Translations under genes and position numbers: made by a program | NCBI RefSeq assembly: GCF_008641105.1 | Contig: NZ_VTTI01000011.1 | Location: 99,341-163,340 of the forward strand | Direction: 5' to 3' | Length of the DNA stretch: 64,000 nt | From: Halopseudomonas salina | Lineage (GTDB): Bacteria > Pseudomonadota > Gammaproteobacteria > Pseudomonadales > Pseudomonadaceae | The notes under the pieces: model-generated | The model's database searches: none | Seen by the model: the letters and a program-made list of their open reading frames with translations, nothing else | Told to the model about the DNA's origin: nothing | Part shown: positions 57,517 to 64,000 of the stretch, piece by piece | How the letters are laid out: the number at the start of each line of letters is the position of its first letter | Numbering within the stretch: the first letter of the stretch is position 1

Positions 57517-57651
57517 ATGGCTCGATTTCCGCTCCGCGTCCTCGGACTGCTTCTGCTGACGGCTACCATCACCGTGGCGAGCTGCCAGGCGGTGTTCCAT
57601 GGGGCCGAGCTGCCGTCGCTACCGGCGGCTCTGGAATTCACGGAAGATTGA
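57517..57651 (+). CDS. Putative 44-residue lipoprotein leading the xpaC-telA operon
   Basis: A short frame (44 codons) begins MARFPLRVLGLLLLTATITV and has the lipobox VASC at residues 20-23, followed by QAVFHGAELPSLPAAL. AGAGG lies six bases before the ATG, and the stop is seven bases upstream of xpaC, so the three genes form one operon. Small lipoproteins are seen in some toxic-anion operons, but no family was recognised. It is below usual annotation length. Confidence 0.5.
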   Translation: MARFPLRVLGLLLLTATITVASCQAVFHGAELPSLPAALEFTED

Positions 57652-57658
57652 CCAAACC

Positions 57659-58492
57659 ATGAAAGAATTGCTACGCCAGAGCCGGGCCTGGGTACCGGTG
57701 TTGAAATCGGCGGCTCTGTTCCTGCTGCCGTTTCCGCTGTTGATTGCCTTCTTTGTGGCTCTCATCGACGGCGATGTCGGTCGGCTCGCCGCTATCAGCG
57801 GAGCCATCTTTGCATTCTTCGGCGCCGGTGTGCTCACCTGGCGAGGTCTGGTCGCTCAGGCGCGCTTCTTTCTCGGACAACAGCTCGATCCGCCGACAGT
57901 GCCGCTGAAGACCGTGAGCGCGATCCTCACCGCGCTCGGCACCGGTCTCGCGGCTGCCGCCGGGGGGCACGGTCTGGCCGGCGTCGGCGCTTTTGCTGCG
58001 CTGGCGGCGGTGGGCTACTTCTGCTTCTATGGCCGCGACCCCAAGCGCAAGCGCATCGATCTGCCGGAGGTGGCCGGAGTAGACCGTGACGCCGTCATCG
58101 TCCAACTCAAGCAGGCCTACGGGCGGCTGCAGGGCATCGAGGCTGCCGCTCGCTCCATTGCCGTGCCGGAGTTCGTCGAGCGCTTGAAACGGATCATCGG
58201 CATCGGCAGGCAAATCCTCGCGGAGATCGAGCGGGATCCGCGCGATGCCGCCCGGGCGCGGCGATTCCTGCACCTGTACCTCGACAGCGCCGAGAAGGTT
58301 ACGGTGGAGTATGCGCGCACTCACCGCCAGATCCGTAGTCGCCCGCTTGAGCAAAACTTCCGGCAACTGCTGGTCGACATGGAACAGACTTTCGAGGCGC
58401 AGCACCAGAAGCTGCTGGAAAACGACGTGCTCACACTGGATGTCGAGATCGAGGTTTTAAACGCGCGGCTCAAGCGTGAAGGCATAAACTGA
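57659..58492 (+). CDS. XpaC-like membrane protein (5-bromo-4-chloroindolyl phosphate hydrolysis family)
   Basis: 277 residues. Four hydrophobic segments (LKSAALFLLPFPLLIAFFVAL, AAISGAIFAFFGAGVLTW, VSAILTALGTGLAAAAGG, LAGVGAFAALAAVGYFCFY) fill residues 13-140, followed by a charged helical C-terminal domain (IVQLKQAYGRLQGIE, LEQNFRQLLVDMEQTFEAQHQKLLEN). This is the XpaC layout; the chemical name comes from an old Bacillus screen and does not prove enzymatic function. The start at 57659 fits. TelA is 12 bases downstream with GAGGAGG, the usual partner. Confidence 0.82.
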   Translation: MKELLRQSRAWVPVLKSAALFLLPFPLLIAFFVALIDGDVGRLAAISGAIFAFFGAGVLTWRGLVAQARFFLGQQLDPPTVPLKTVSAILTALGTGLAAAAGGHGLAGVGAFAALAAVGYFCFYGRDPKRKRIDLPEVAGVDRDAVIVQLKQAYGRLQGIEAAARSIAVPEFVERLKRIIGIGRQILAEIERDPRDAARARRFLHLYLDSAEKVTVEYARTHRQIRSRPLEQNFRQLLVDMEQTFEAQHQKLLENDVLTLDVEIEVLNARLKREGIN

Positions 58493-58504
58493 GGAGGTCA
58501 TGAC

Positions 58505-59641
58505 ATGAACGAATCCACGCCCAGCGCAAACGGCTCCAGTGTAAGCGTAGGGCTGCCGCTGCCCGATACCGCGATCACGACCTACCAAGCCGCCACGGGT
58601 ACCGAGCTTGCCAATATCGAGCGTGCACTGGCCGAGATCGACCTCAACGACAGCAACTCCATCCTGTTCTTCGGCACGGCCGCCCAGGGTGAAGTCACCA
58701 TGGTGGCCGACGAAATGCTGGAGGGCGTGCGCAACAAGGACACCGGGCCGGCCGGTCAGGCGCTGAACGAGATGGTGACGACCTTGCGCGGCTTTCCGTT
58801 GGAGGAGCTCGATCCGAAACGCAAGCGCGGCTTTCTGGCGCGCCTGCTTGGCCGGGCCCGGCCCATCGCCCGCATCCTGCAGCAGTACGAAGAGGTGCGC
58901 GGCCACATCGACGCCATCAGCAATCGCCTCGATGACCACACGAGCGCGCTGATGAAGGACATCGGCATGCTCGATCGGCTCTATGACAAAACGCTGGCGT
59001 ACTTCCAGACGCTAGCGGTGTACATCGCCGCCGGAGAGGAATCGCTTCGCCGCCTTGACGAAGATACCCTGCCGGCTCTGGCTCGTGACGCTGAGAGCAG
59101 CGGCGAAATGCTGCAGGCTCAGGCACTGCGTGATCTGCGCGCCAAGCGCGACGATCTGGAACGCCGCGTCCACGACCTGAAACTCACCCGCCAGGTGACT
59201 ATGCAGAGCCTGCCGTCCATCCGCCTGGTGCAGGAGAACGACAAGGCCCTGGTGAGCAAGATCGGCTCGACCATGGCCAACACCATACCGCTGTGGCGCC
59301 AGCAGCTGGCCATGGCCGTGACCATCGCGCGCTCAATGGAATCTGGCACCACCTTGAAGCAGGCCACCGACCTTACCAACGAGCTGCTGACGTCGAATGC
59401 CGACGCGCTGCGAACCTCCAGTGAAGTCATTCGCACCCAGGTCGAGCGCGGCGTCGTCGACATCGGGTCTGTAAAGCAGGCCAACGACGCACTCATCGCC
59501 ACCATCGACGACGCACTGCGCATCGCCAACGAGGGCCGACTTCAGCGCGTCGAGGCTGAGAAGCAGCTGATCACGTGCGAGACCGAGTTGAAACAGGCGC
59601 TGCGGGCGGCGCAGGCAAGCAGCACACAGCAGCCGGGCTAG
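58505..59641 (+). CDS. telA: Toxic anion resistance protein TelA
   Basis: 378 residues of the TelA/KlaA family linked to tellurite, colicin and phage resistance in several plasmids and chromosomes. Typical features: FFGTAAQGEVTMVADEMLEGV, an RKRGFLARLLGRARPIARILQQY segment, and long helical repeats ending with QTLAVYIAAGEESLRRL and TNELLTSNADALRTSS. No membrane helix; thought to be cytosolic or peripheral and to act with XpaC. Strong GAGGAGG ribosome site. This and xpaC appear more GC-rich than the genes that follow, in line with acquisition. Confidence 0.9.
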   Translation: MNESTPSANGSSVSVGLPLPDTAITTYQAATGTELANIERALAEIDLNDSNSILFFGTAAQGEVTMVADEMLEGVRNKDTGPAGQALNEMVTTLRGFPLEELDPKRKRGFLARLLGRARPIARILQQYEEVRGHIDAISNRLDDHTSALMKDIGMLDRLYDKTLAYFQTLAVYIAAGEESLRRLDEDTLPALARDAESSGEMLQAQALRDLRAKRDDLERRVHDLKLTRQVTMQSLPSIRLVQENDKALVSKIGSTMANTIPLWRQQLAMAVTIARSMESGTTLKQATDLTNELLTSNADALRTSSEVIRTQVERGVVDIGSVKQANDALIATIDDALRIANEGRLQRVEAEKQLITCETELKQALRAAQASSTQQPG

Positions 59642-59677
59642 GGTATCTGACCCTGGTGTCCTATGGTGCCCTGCTGC

Positions 59678-60160
59678 TCAATCGGAGTAAGGCGCTGCAT
59701 CCGGTTTGGCAACGCGGGGTACGCGGTCTGGCTCAGCCACCAGTTGATTCAGCCGGCGGAGTACCGTCAGTGACACCTGAAACTGCCCATTGCTAGGCAA
59801 ACGCTTGCCTTTGAACTGCTCCCAGACTCTTGCCCCTGGCCCGTTGTAAATCTCTTCAAATGTGCCGTCGGGCAGAATCTTGATGATAATGGCATGCTCG
59901 GGCTTGCTTCGGAACGCCACTGACTTACCTTGCGTCGCTTTGATTTCCACTTGCCGGTCATCCTCAGCTACAGCGTCATAGCCTTTGTTCGAAGCCCCCC
60001 TAAGCTGCAGGCAGTAAGCATCGGCCACCAGACACTCACCCAGGCTGCCCACCATATGGCCATCAGGCGTGAAGTGCCTGCCAGGAAACATCGCCTCCAG
60101 CTCATGGACGGTTGCATAAAGCTGTTTGACCAGGCTCTGGAGTTTGTTGTGATCAATCAT
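59678..60160 (-). CDS. DUF6998 protein, nuclease-like fold
   Basis: 160 residues with a restriction-endonuclease-like core: an Asp in YDAVAEDDRQ, then VEIKATQGKSVAF (the E-x-K pair), a later RVWEQFKG. N-terminal GHMVGSLGECLVADAYCLQL matches DUF6998. Active-site spacing (D...ExK) is compatible with a nuclease, but activity is untested. It is read away from telA with a hairpin-like CTGACCC fragment between, and sits 38 bases from the UDG-like gene, same strand. Confidence 0.75.
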   Translation of the reverse strand: MIDHNKLQSLVKQLYATVHELEAMFPGRHFTPDGHMVGSLGECLVADAYCLQLRGASNKGYDAVAEDDRQVEIKATQGKSVAFRSKPEHAIIIKILPDGTFEEIYNGPGARVWEQFKGKRLPSNGQFQVSLTVLRRLNQLVAEPDRVPRVAKPDAAPYSD

Positions 60161-60198
60161 TGAGGTTTACGGCTCGGCTGGGGTGAAGTGGGGTGTCA

Positions 60199-60825
60199 TC
60201 AGACCTGGCTGTCACTATGTCGCAGAAAGGCCCCCACGTCGCGCCAGCACCCGAGCAGCTTTTCGCGGTTTTCAGGCTTTCGATTAACGAACATCGGGCT
60301 TGGATGCGGGCTCAAGAATACTTTAAGGTGCGGCGCGTTATTTTGGATATGCGTGAGAGCTTTCTGCGCCTTGCTACCGATCAGTACGATGGCGCGCAAC
60401 TGCGGGAGAAGCTGGAGCAGTTCGTTGAGGGACGGAATGCCTGCGGCAATGTCGGCTGAATTGGCAGGGCGAATTTTTCGGCCTGAGCCTATATACCAAG
60501 GCACCGTATTCCACAGAAGGATTCGCTTGCGTACCACTCCTGCGTCTTGAACAGTAATGAAGATATTCTTCGCTGTTTCATCCGGGTTATTCATCGAGAC
60601 AAACCCGGAATTTCTGGCTTTGGGCCCTGGTGCTTCCAGCAAAAACAAGACTTCAGCATCAACGCCAGCGTCCCATGGATCCATATACGGAATGGCTGCT
60701 TCAGGTCCCATGCTTGAGCGAAGACGATGAACGAAGCTCGTGAGTGGAGCCATGTGTGCATCGTGGACCTGCGATAACCGTGCTTGCACAGCCATGACGT
60801 CACTTAATAGCTTCGGGCAGTCCAT
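60199..60825 (-). CDS. Uracil-DNA glycosylase superfamily protein
   Basis: 208 residues. UDG-like motifs: LFLLEAPGPKARNSGFVSM (motif 1 region with Gly-Pro), ILLWNTVPWYIG, ALVLIGSKAQKAL-type strand and the late SPHPSP that resembles the HPSP motif binding DNA. The first-motif Asp or Asn that activates water in classic UDGs is not obvious, so substrate is uncertain. The start at 60825 has CAGGAG eight bases upstream; 40 extra upstream codons would run through a repeat element and are rejected. Same strand as DUF6998. Confidence 0.75.
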   Translation of the reverse strand: MDCPKLLSDVMAVQARLSQVHDAHMAPLTSFVHRLRSSMGPEAAIPYMDPWDAGVDAEVLFLLEAPGPKARNSGFVSMNNPDETAKNIFITVQDAGVVRKRILLWNTVPWYIGSGRKIRPANSADIAAGIPSLNELLQLLPQLRAIVLIGSKAQKALTHIQNNAPHLKVFLSPHPSPMFVNRKPENREKLLGCWRDVGAFLRHSDSQV

Positions 60826-60887
60826 TGCTTCTCCTGAGGATGAATCAAAATTACCCGATATCGCTGCTAGGAAGCGATTAAATAAAT

Positions 60888-60957
60888 CTGTCCCCTTTTC
60901 CTTAAAAAAGGGGCAGCCACCGGTTCGGGGGAGGACAAAAGGCAAGACCTGACCCCA
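60888..60957. repeat. Palindromic repeats of the GGGGTCAG family
   Basis: CTGTCCCCTTTT (60888-60899) and AAAAGGGGCAG (60905-60915) form a hairpin. Next to it is TTCGGGGGAGGACAAAAGGC continuing AAGACCTGACCCC (60924-60956), of which 32 of 33 bases recur at 62702-62734. Two motifs of the family side by side. Confidence 0.8.
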
Positions 60958-61000
60958 GTTTTCGTGCCTCTACAGCGAGCGCCATGCAGATTCCGCGGAT

Positions 61001-61966
61001 TCAATTTATGGGCGTCCCGGGGATGTTTTTCAGTAGCTCGGCATTTGAGGGGTACTTTTCCAGCAGCTCAACCAGCTTTTTTGTGCCCTCTAGCGGTTTG
61101 AGACCGCCAAGCGCCCGGCGCAACGCTCTTGTTTTATCTAAATCTTTCGGATCCAATAGCAGCTCTTCGCGGCGTGTACTGCTTTTCGAAATGTCCAGCG
61201 CGGGAAAGACTCGCTGATTCGCAACGTCTCTTGATAACACCAGCTCCATGTTCCCCGTACCCTTGAATTCCTCAAATATAACCTGGTCCATACGGCTGCC
61301 GGTATCAACCAAAACGGTTGCCAGAATGGTAAGCGAGCCGCCATTCTCAATGTTTCGTGCAGCGCCAAACAACCTCCGCGGAATCTCCATGGCTCGGGCA
61401 TCAACCCCGCCAGACATAGTACGACCGCTGCTCTTTTGCTGTGCGTTATGCACACGCGAAAGCCTGGTGAGGGAATCAATCACAATCATGACGTTGTGAC
61501 CCTCGCCAGCTTGCTGGCGGGCGATATCAAGAAGCTCATCGGCAACGCGAACGTGATGAGCATAGCTTTCATCCGAAGAAGAAGCGTGTACCTCAGCCGG
61601 GACGCTACGCTTGAAATCAGTGACCTCTTCGGGTCGCTCATCTATCAATAGCGCGTAAAGTTTTATCTCGGGATACGCCTTTCCTACCGCCTGGCAAATA
61701 TCTTTTAATATCGTCGATTTTCCAGATCCCGGCGGTGCAACGATCAAACCACGCTGCCCCATTCCAATCGGCGTGATCAAATCCATCGCACGCACCGTGA
61801 GTTTTTCTGAACCTGACTCCAAGCGAATCCCCGGCGCTGGATTGATAACCACACCGTTTAAAAAACGTTTTTTTGGATCAGCCTCAAACACAGCTTCGGC
61901 TTCCTTGGCCACTGGTTCAGCGTCTTTATTTCGTTTGCGGGTTAAACCTAATGTCGTTCTCGTCAT
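61001..61966 (-). CDS. Rho-like hexameric ATPase lacking the N-terminal RNA-binding domain
   Basis: 321 residues, compared with about 419 for E. coli Rho. After about 33 charged residues it enters the Rho ATPase domain directly: [21 protein letters not shown], then the P-loop [10 protein letters not shown] (about 77-84), [12 protein letters not shown], Walker [13 protein letters not shown]-loop [18 protein letters not shown] and the R-loop [10 protein letters not shown]. The cold-shock RNA-binding domain (primary site) is missing. The P-loop reads PPGSGKS where Rho has PPKAGKT, so the Lys at E. coli position 181 is Gly. The secondary RNA site residues (Q-loop, KGTG, R-loop) are kept. It probably forms a ring ATPase; whether it ends transcription is unknown. 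Separated from ppiC by a repeat cluster. Confidence 0.88.
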   Translation of the reverse strand: MTRTTLGLTRKRNKDAEPVAKEAEAVFEADPKKRFLNGVVINPAPGIRLESGSEKLTVRAMDLITPIGMGQRGLIVAPPGSGKSTILKDICQAVGKAYPEIKLYALLIDERPEEVTDFKRSVPAEVHASSSDESYAHHVRVADELLDIARQQAGEGHNVMIVIDSLTRLSRVHNAQQKSSGRTMSGGVDARAMEIPRRLFGAARNIENGGSLTILATVLVDTGSRMDQVIFEEFKGTGNMELVLSRDVANQRVFPALDISKSSTRREELLLDPKDLDKTRALRRALGGLKPLEGTKKLVELLEKYPSNAELLKNIPGTPIN

Positions 61967-62052
61967 GGCAGTCTGAAGCTCTTTTTTGATAGATATTTTT
62001 CGAAACGGCCATCTAACGCTCCGGCTCGAGACGTATAACGTGAGTGGTGATC

Positions 62053-62124
62053 AAGGTCAGGTCTGGCTTTTTGCCATACCGGCCGTCCCGGCATTGCAAA
62101 AGGCAAGAGGGTATCTGACCCCCG
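62053..62124. repeat. Palindromic repeat of the GGTCAGGTCT family
   Basis: AAGGTCAGGTCTGGCTTTTTGCC at 62053-62075 faces GCAAAAGGCAAGAGGGTATC followed by TGACCCC (62096-62122), giving a loose long hairpin between the Rho-like and parvulin genes. Confidence 0.65.
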
Positions 62125-62143
62125 TTTGTGGGGGTAGCGACTC

Positions 62144-62422
62144 TCAGTCGCGGTAAAAAACCTGTACCAGGTGATAGCCAAACTGGGTTTTCACAGGCCC
62201 GTGTACCACTTTCATTGGCTTTTTGAAAATGATCTGGTCAATCGCCTTGGTCATCTGCCCCGGTCTTACTTCACCTAGATCGCCGCCACGTTTCTTTGAT
62301 GGGCAGGTGGAGTGCTTCTTTGCCAGCACATCAAAGGCTTCGCCTGCGGCAATACGCTGCTTGAGTGCGGCGGCTTCGGCTTCGGTTTTTACCAGAATAT
62401 GGCGAGCCATGGCGACGGGCAT
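62144..62422 (-). CDS. ppiC: Small parvulin peptidyl-prolyl isomerase (PpiC type)
   Basis: 92 residues, one rotamase domain with no signal peptide, so cytosolic. Matches PpiC throughout: ARHILVKTEAEAAALKQRI, STCPSKKRGGDLGEVRPGQM, and GPVKTQFGYHLVQVFYRD. The active-site His (ARHILV) and Cys (STCPS) are both kept, as is the terminal FGYH. Start at 62422 has GAGG upstream; 62410 would remove four residues. It works on prolyl bonds in folding proteins. Confidence 0.92.
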   Translation of the reverse strand: MPVAMARHILVKTEAEAAALKQRIAAGEAFDVLAKKHSTCPSKKRGGDLGEVRPGQMTKAIDQIIFKKPMKVVHGPVKTQFGYHLVQVFYRD

Positions 62423-62985
62423 GGGGGCATCCTCAAAGGTAACAGGCAGTGAATTATGCCTGATCAGAGCGCCGCTAGAGAAATTGGGGTCAGATAAAGA
62501 TTTTAAATAAAGATTTTCGGTAAATTTTCATCTGACCCCAATTAGCCAAACGCGATCAACAACTCTGACCCCATTGATTACTGACAGATGTCGCCAAGAT
62601 TACTGATGCTAACAAACTGAGAAATAAGCAAAAATTAAATGCATACTCATAAAATAATTGCATTTTTATCCCTCGGGAAATGTTCATCTGACCCCATTTG
62701 TTTCGGGGGAGGGCAAAAGGCAAGACCTGACCCCCGGGTTCGCTTAACCAAAGCCTAGCTTCCAAAACCTTAGAATCGCGTTCCTGATGCAAGAAGTGAG
62801 ATGCCCCTTTATTTGGGCGTTTCTGATCTAGGAGCACAGGCCCTAATTGTCCGGGTACATATCGGGGGCTGGGTCGCCACCGCCCGGATGTTCGGAGGCC
62901 TTTACTTTACTGCATATGAATACCGACAGCGACGTATATCGTGGGGAGGCTAAGATGGCAGCCAGTTCAGATAAATCGTATGCCT
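62423..62985. other. Long intergenic region with a cluster of GGGGTCAG repeats
   Basis: 563 bases. Holds an intact hairpin (62482-62543), a half-site CTCTGACCCCATTGATT (62563-62579), a half-site ATCTGACCCCATTTG (62686-62700) and TTCGGGGGAGGGCAAAAGGC then AAGACCTGACCCC (62702-62734). The rest has no gene found: a 93-codon minus-strand frame (62556-62837) runs through the repeats. A-T-rich sequence occurs at 62610-62670. Confidence 0.6.
62482..62543. repeat. Intact GGGGTCAG palindromic element (MITE/REP-like)
   Basis: AATTGGGGTCAGAT (62482-62495) and ATCTGACCCCAATT (62530-62543) are perfect 14-base inverted arms with a 34-base A-T-rich loop. Best preserved copy of the family in this window. 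REP-like elements with related arms are mobilised by RAYT (IS200-like) transposases in other bacteria (inference); no RAYT gene is in this window. Confidence 0.8.
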
Positions 62986-63267
62986 TCATCTAAGTAAGTA
63001 CTTCGCTAACACGGTAGCAATTGCCCCGCTGCAAGCCAACGGTACAGCTACATACCGAATCCACCAATGTAACTTACCTTCGCCATACTTAGTTGAGCCT
63101 TCGCTTGAAGGGTTGACTGCCAATATGTTCCGATAAGAACGCTCTAATTCACTCTCTTTCTTCGAGTAAAATTCGTATATATCTTCTGTCGGAAGCAAGT
63201 CAAATATGCAATGCAAAAAATACCCGTATTCCGTCCTGACAGGGGTGACTATAGGCGTTATAGCTTC
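62986..63267 (-). pseudogene. Possible remnant open frame behind the IS110 transposase
   Basis: An open frame of 93 codons, with no ATG, lies directly after and in the same frame as the IS110 transposase stop. A TTG at 63216 would give 76 residues. The end has a membrane helix (IRYVAVPLACSGAIATVLAKYLL). No family recognised, base content is lower in GC than neighbours. It may be the tail of a gene cut by IS insertion, or non-coding IS 3' sequence. Confidence 0.3.
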
Positions 63268-63936
63268 CTAAGAAACACCTTCAACAGCCTGTAATGTGAA
63301 TCCAAACTCAGCTGCACGCCGATGTAACCCTTTCACTACACGCTCACGATATTTTTGTTCATAGTGATCAGCGCCAGGATCCTTGTAGTCCATGCCGAAG
63401 CGCATGGCGTTATAGAACAGAATGGCGATCTTTCTGGCAGTGGCGGTTACGGCCTTCGCCTTGCCTATTCGCGCTGACAAGCGCCGGTAGAAAGCGCCCA
63501 AAGCTGTGTTGGTTCTGCCGACTGTCACTGCTGCTAACCGCAAATGCGCTGTTACTCGGTTTTTGGTCTTGCGCGTATGCGCTGAAAGCACTTTTCCACC
63601 GCTAATTCGACAGCCAGGCGCCAGGGTTAGCCAAGAAGTGAAGTGATGCGCTGTCGGCCAACGGCTCAGATCAGTGCCGCACTCCGCCACCAAGCGCAGC
63701 GCCAAATAGGGTCCAACACCGTGAATCTGCGTCAGGTCCACACCGACTAACTGATAGAGCATAGTACGGACATCAAAGTTGAGCGCATTCGGCTGCCGGG
63801 TGCGATGGCGGGGCTTAGGCAGTGGCTCACGAGGAGGAACATTTTGCTGAGACAGTCGCAGTAGACTATGAGCAATTTGCTGATCGCAGAGCTCAAGCTG
63901 AGCTTGATAGGCATCGTACATGGTGGTCCTGCCCAC
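63268..63936 (-). mobile_element. IS110-family transposase, N-terminally truncated
   Basis: 222 residues of the C-terminal part of an IS110/IS1111-type transposase. HGVGPYLALRLVAECG and SWLTLAPGCRISGGK mark the Transposase_20 domain, and RKIAILFYNAMRFGMDYKD is the typical end. The N-terminal DEDD RuvC-like domain is absent: the sequence upstream (63937-64000) belongs to another element. IS110 enzymes are guided by a bridge RNA from the element's non-coding end; this copy should be inactive. Confidence 0.85.
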
Positions 63937-64000
63937 AAAAAGTAGACACTGTTATGCGCATCTGCGCTCAAACTCTGCTGGACTGATATTGCCGAGAGCA
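63937..64000 (-). mobile_element. End of an IS3-family element, transposase C-terminus (cut by window edge)
   Basis: On the minus strand the last codons of a second transposase read ALGNISPAEFERRCA then stop (TAA at 63952-63954), the usual C-terminus of IS3-family OrfB (NISPxEFE). The sequence that follows, TGTCTACTTTTTGTGG, looks like its terminal inverted repeat and abuts the broken IS110 gene at about 63937. So an IS3-type element inserted into, or recombined with, the IS110 copy. Confidence 0.6.

Noticed and set aside
60826..60945. N-terminal extension of the UDG-like protein by 40 codons
   Set aside because: The extension reads through a palindromic repeat, whereas the ATG at 60825 has a strong CAGGAG site.
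62556..62837. A 93-codon minus-strand frame
   Set aside because: Passes through several copies of the GGGGTCAG repeat, so it is a by-product of repeat sequence.

Overview
The window reads as a chromosomal segment of a gammaproteobacterium of the Pseudomonadaceae. The strongest evidence is gene order in the left third: fabI, a five-gene oligopeptide ABC transporter (Npp/Yej type), mltD, gloB, a methyltransferase, rnhA, dnaQ, nhaB, a crotonase, fimL, nudC, then SDR, phosphotransferase, SCP2, histidine phosphatase, sohB and acuI. From memory this matches the Pseudomonas aeruginosa region around PA1806-PA1833. FimL is itself close to Pseudomonas-specific. The absence of long AT-rich tracts and the base composition by eye fit a moderately GC-rich pseudomonad. 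A marine or halophilic relative is possible but is only inference.

Layout. 1-24 kb is conserved core: peptide uptake, wall turnover, methylglyoxal detoxification, replication fidelity, Na+/H+ exchange, fatty acyl-CoA side metabolism and the twitching/cAMP regulator FimL. 24-32 kb holds small unknown genes and three cyclic-di-GMP proteins: one PAS-GGDEF-EAL protein and two tandem 7TM-DISM diguanylate cyclases. 32-35 kb holds a large DUF389 membrane protein. 34.8-39.1 kb is a complete bufferin (metal-buffering RiPP) locus with its own ECF sigma factor and NrsF anti-sigma. One arm is bufA1-doxX-sigF-nrsF on the minus strand and the other is bufA2-bufB-bufC on the plus strand. The shared 208-bp intergenic region carries two mirror-image copies of the same promoter, TGTAAC-N17-CGAA, which predicts one sigma factor firing both arms and its own gene. 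39-57 kb is a mixed region: endonuclease I, PQQ-type sugar dehydrogenase, a soluble PAS chemoreceptor, another diguanylate cyclase, two LysR regulators, oxidoreductases, a multidomain envelope protein, a fused cytochrome b, TesB, TrmK, an MFS exporter and a cold-shock gene with a clear promoter and terminator.

57.3-64 kb looks accessory. It contains an XpaC-TelA tellurite/toxic-anion pair preceded by a 44-residue putative lipoprotein, a DUF6998 nuclease-like protein, a uracil-DNA-glycosylase-like protein, a Rho paralogue that lacks the N-terminal RNA-binding domain and has an altered P-loop, a small parvulin, many short palindromic repeats built on GGGGTCAG/CTGACCCC, and at the right edge a broken IS110-family transposase abutting the end of an IS3-family element.

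The items most worth a second look are the bufferin locus with its mirrored promoters, the N-terminally reduced Rho, the dispersed GGGGTCAG repeat family, and a 21-bp hairpin between nhaB and the crotonase gene whose four imperfect pairs are all G-U if read on the plus strand. No tRNA, rRNA or CRISPR array was found. All family assignments come from reading the translations; no search was run.
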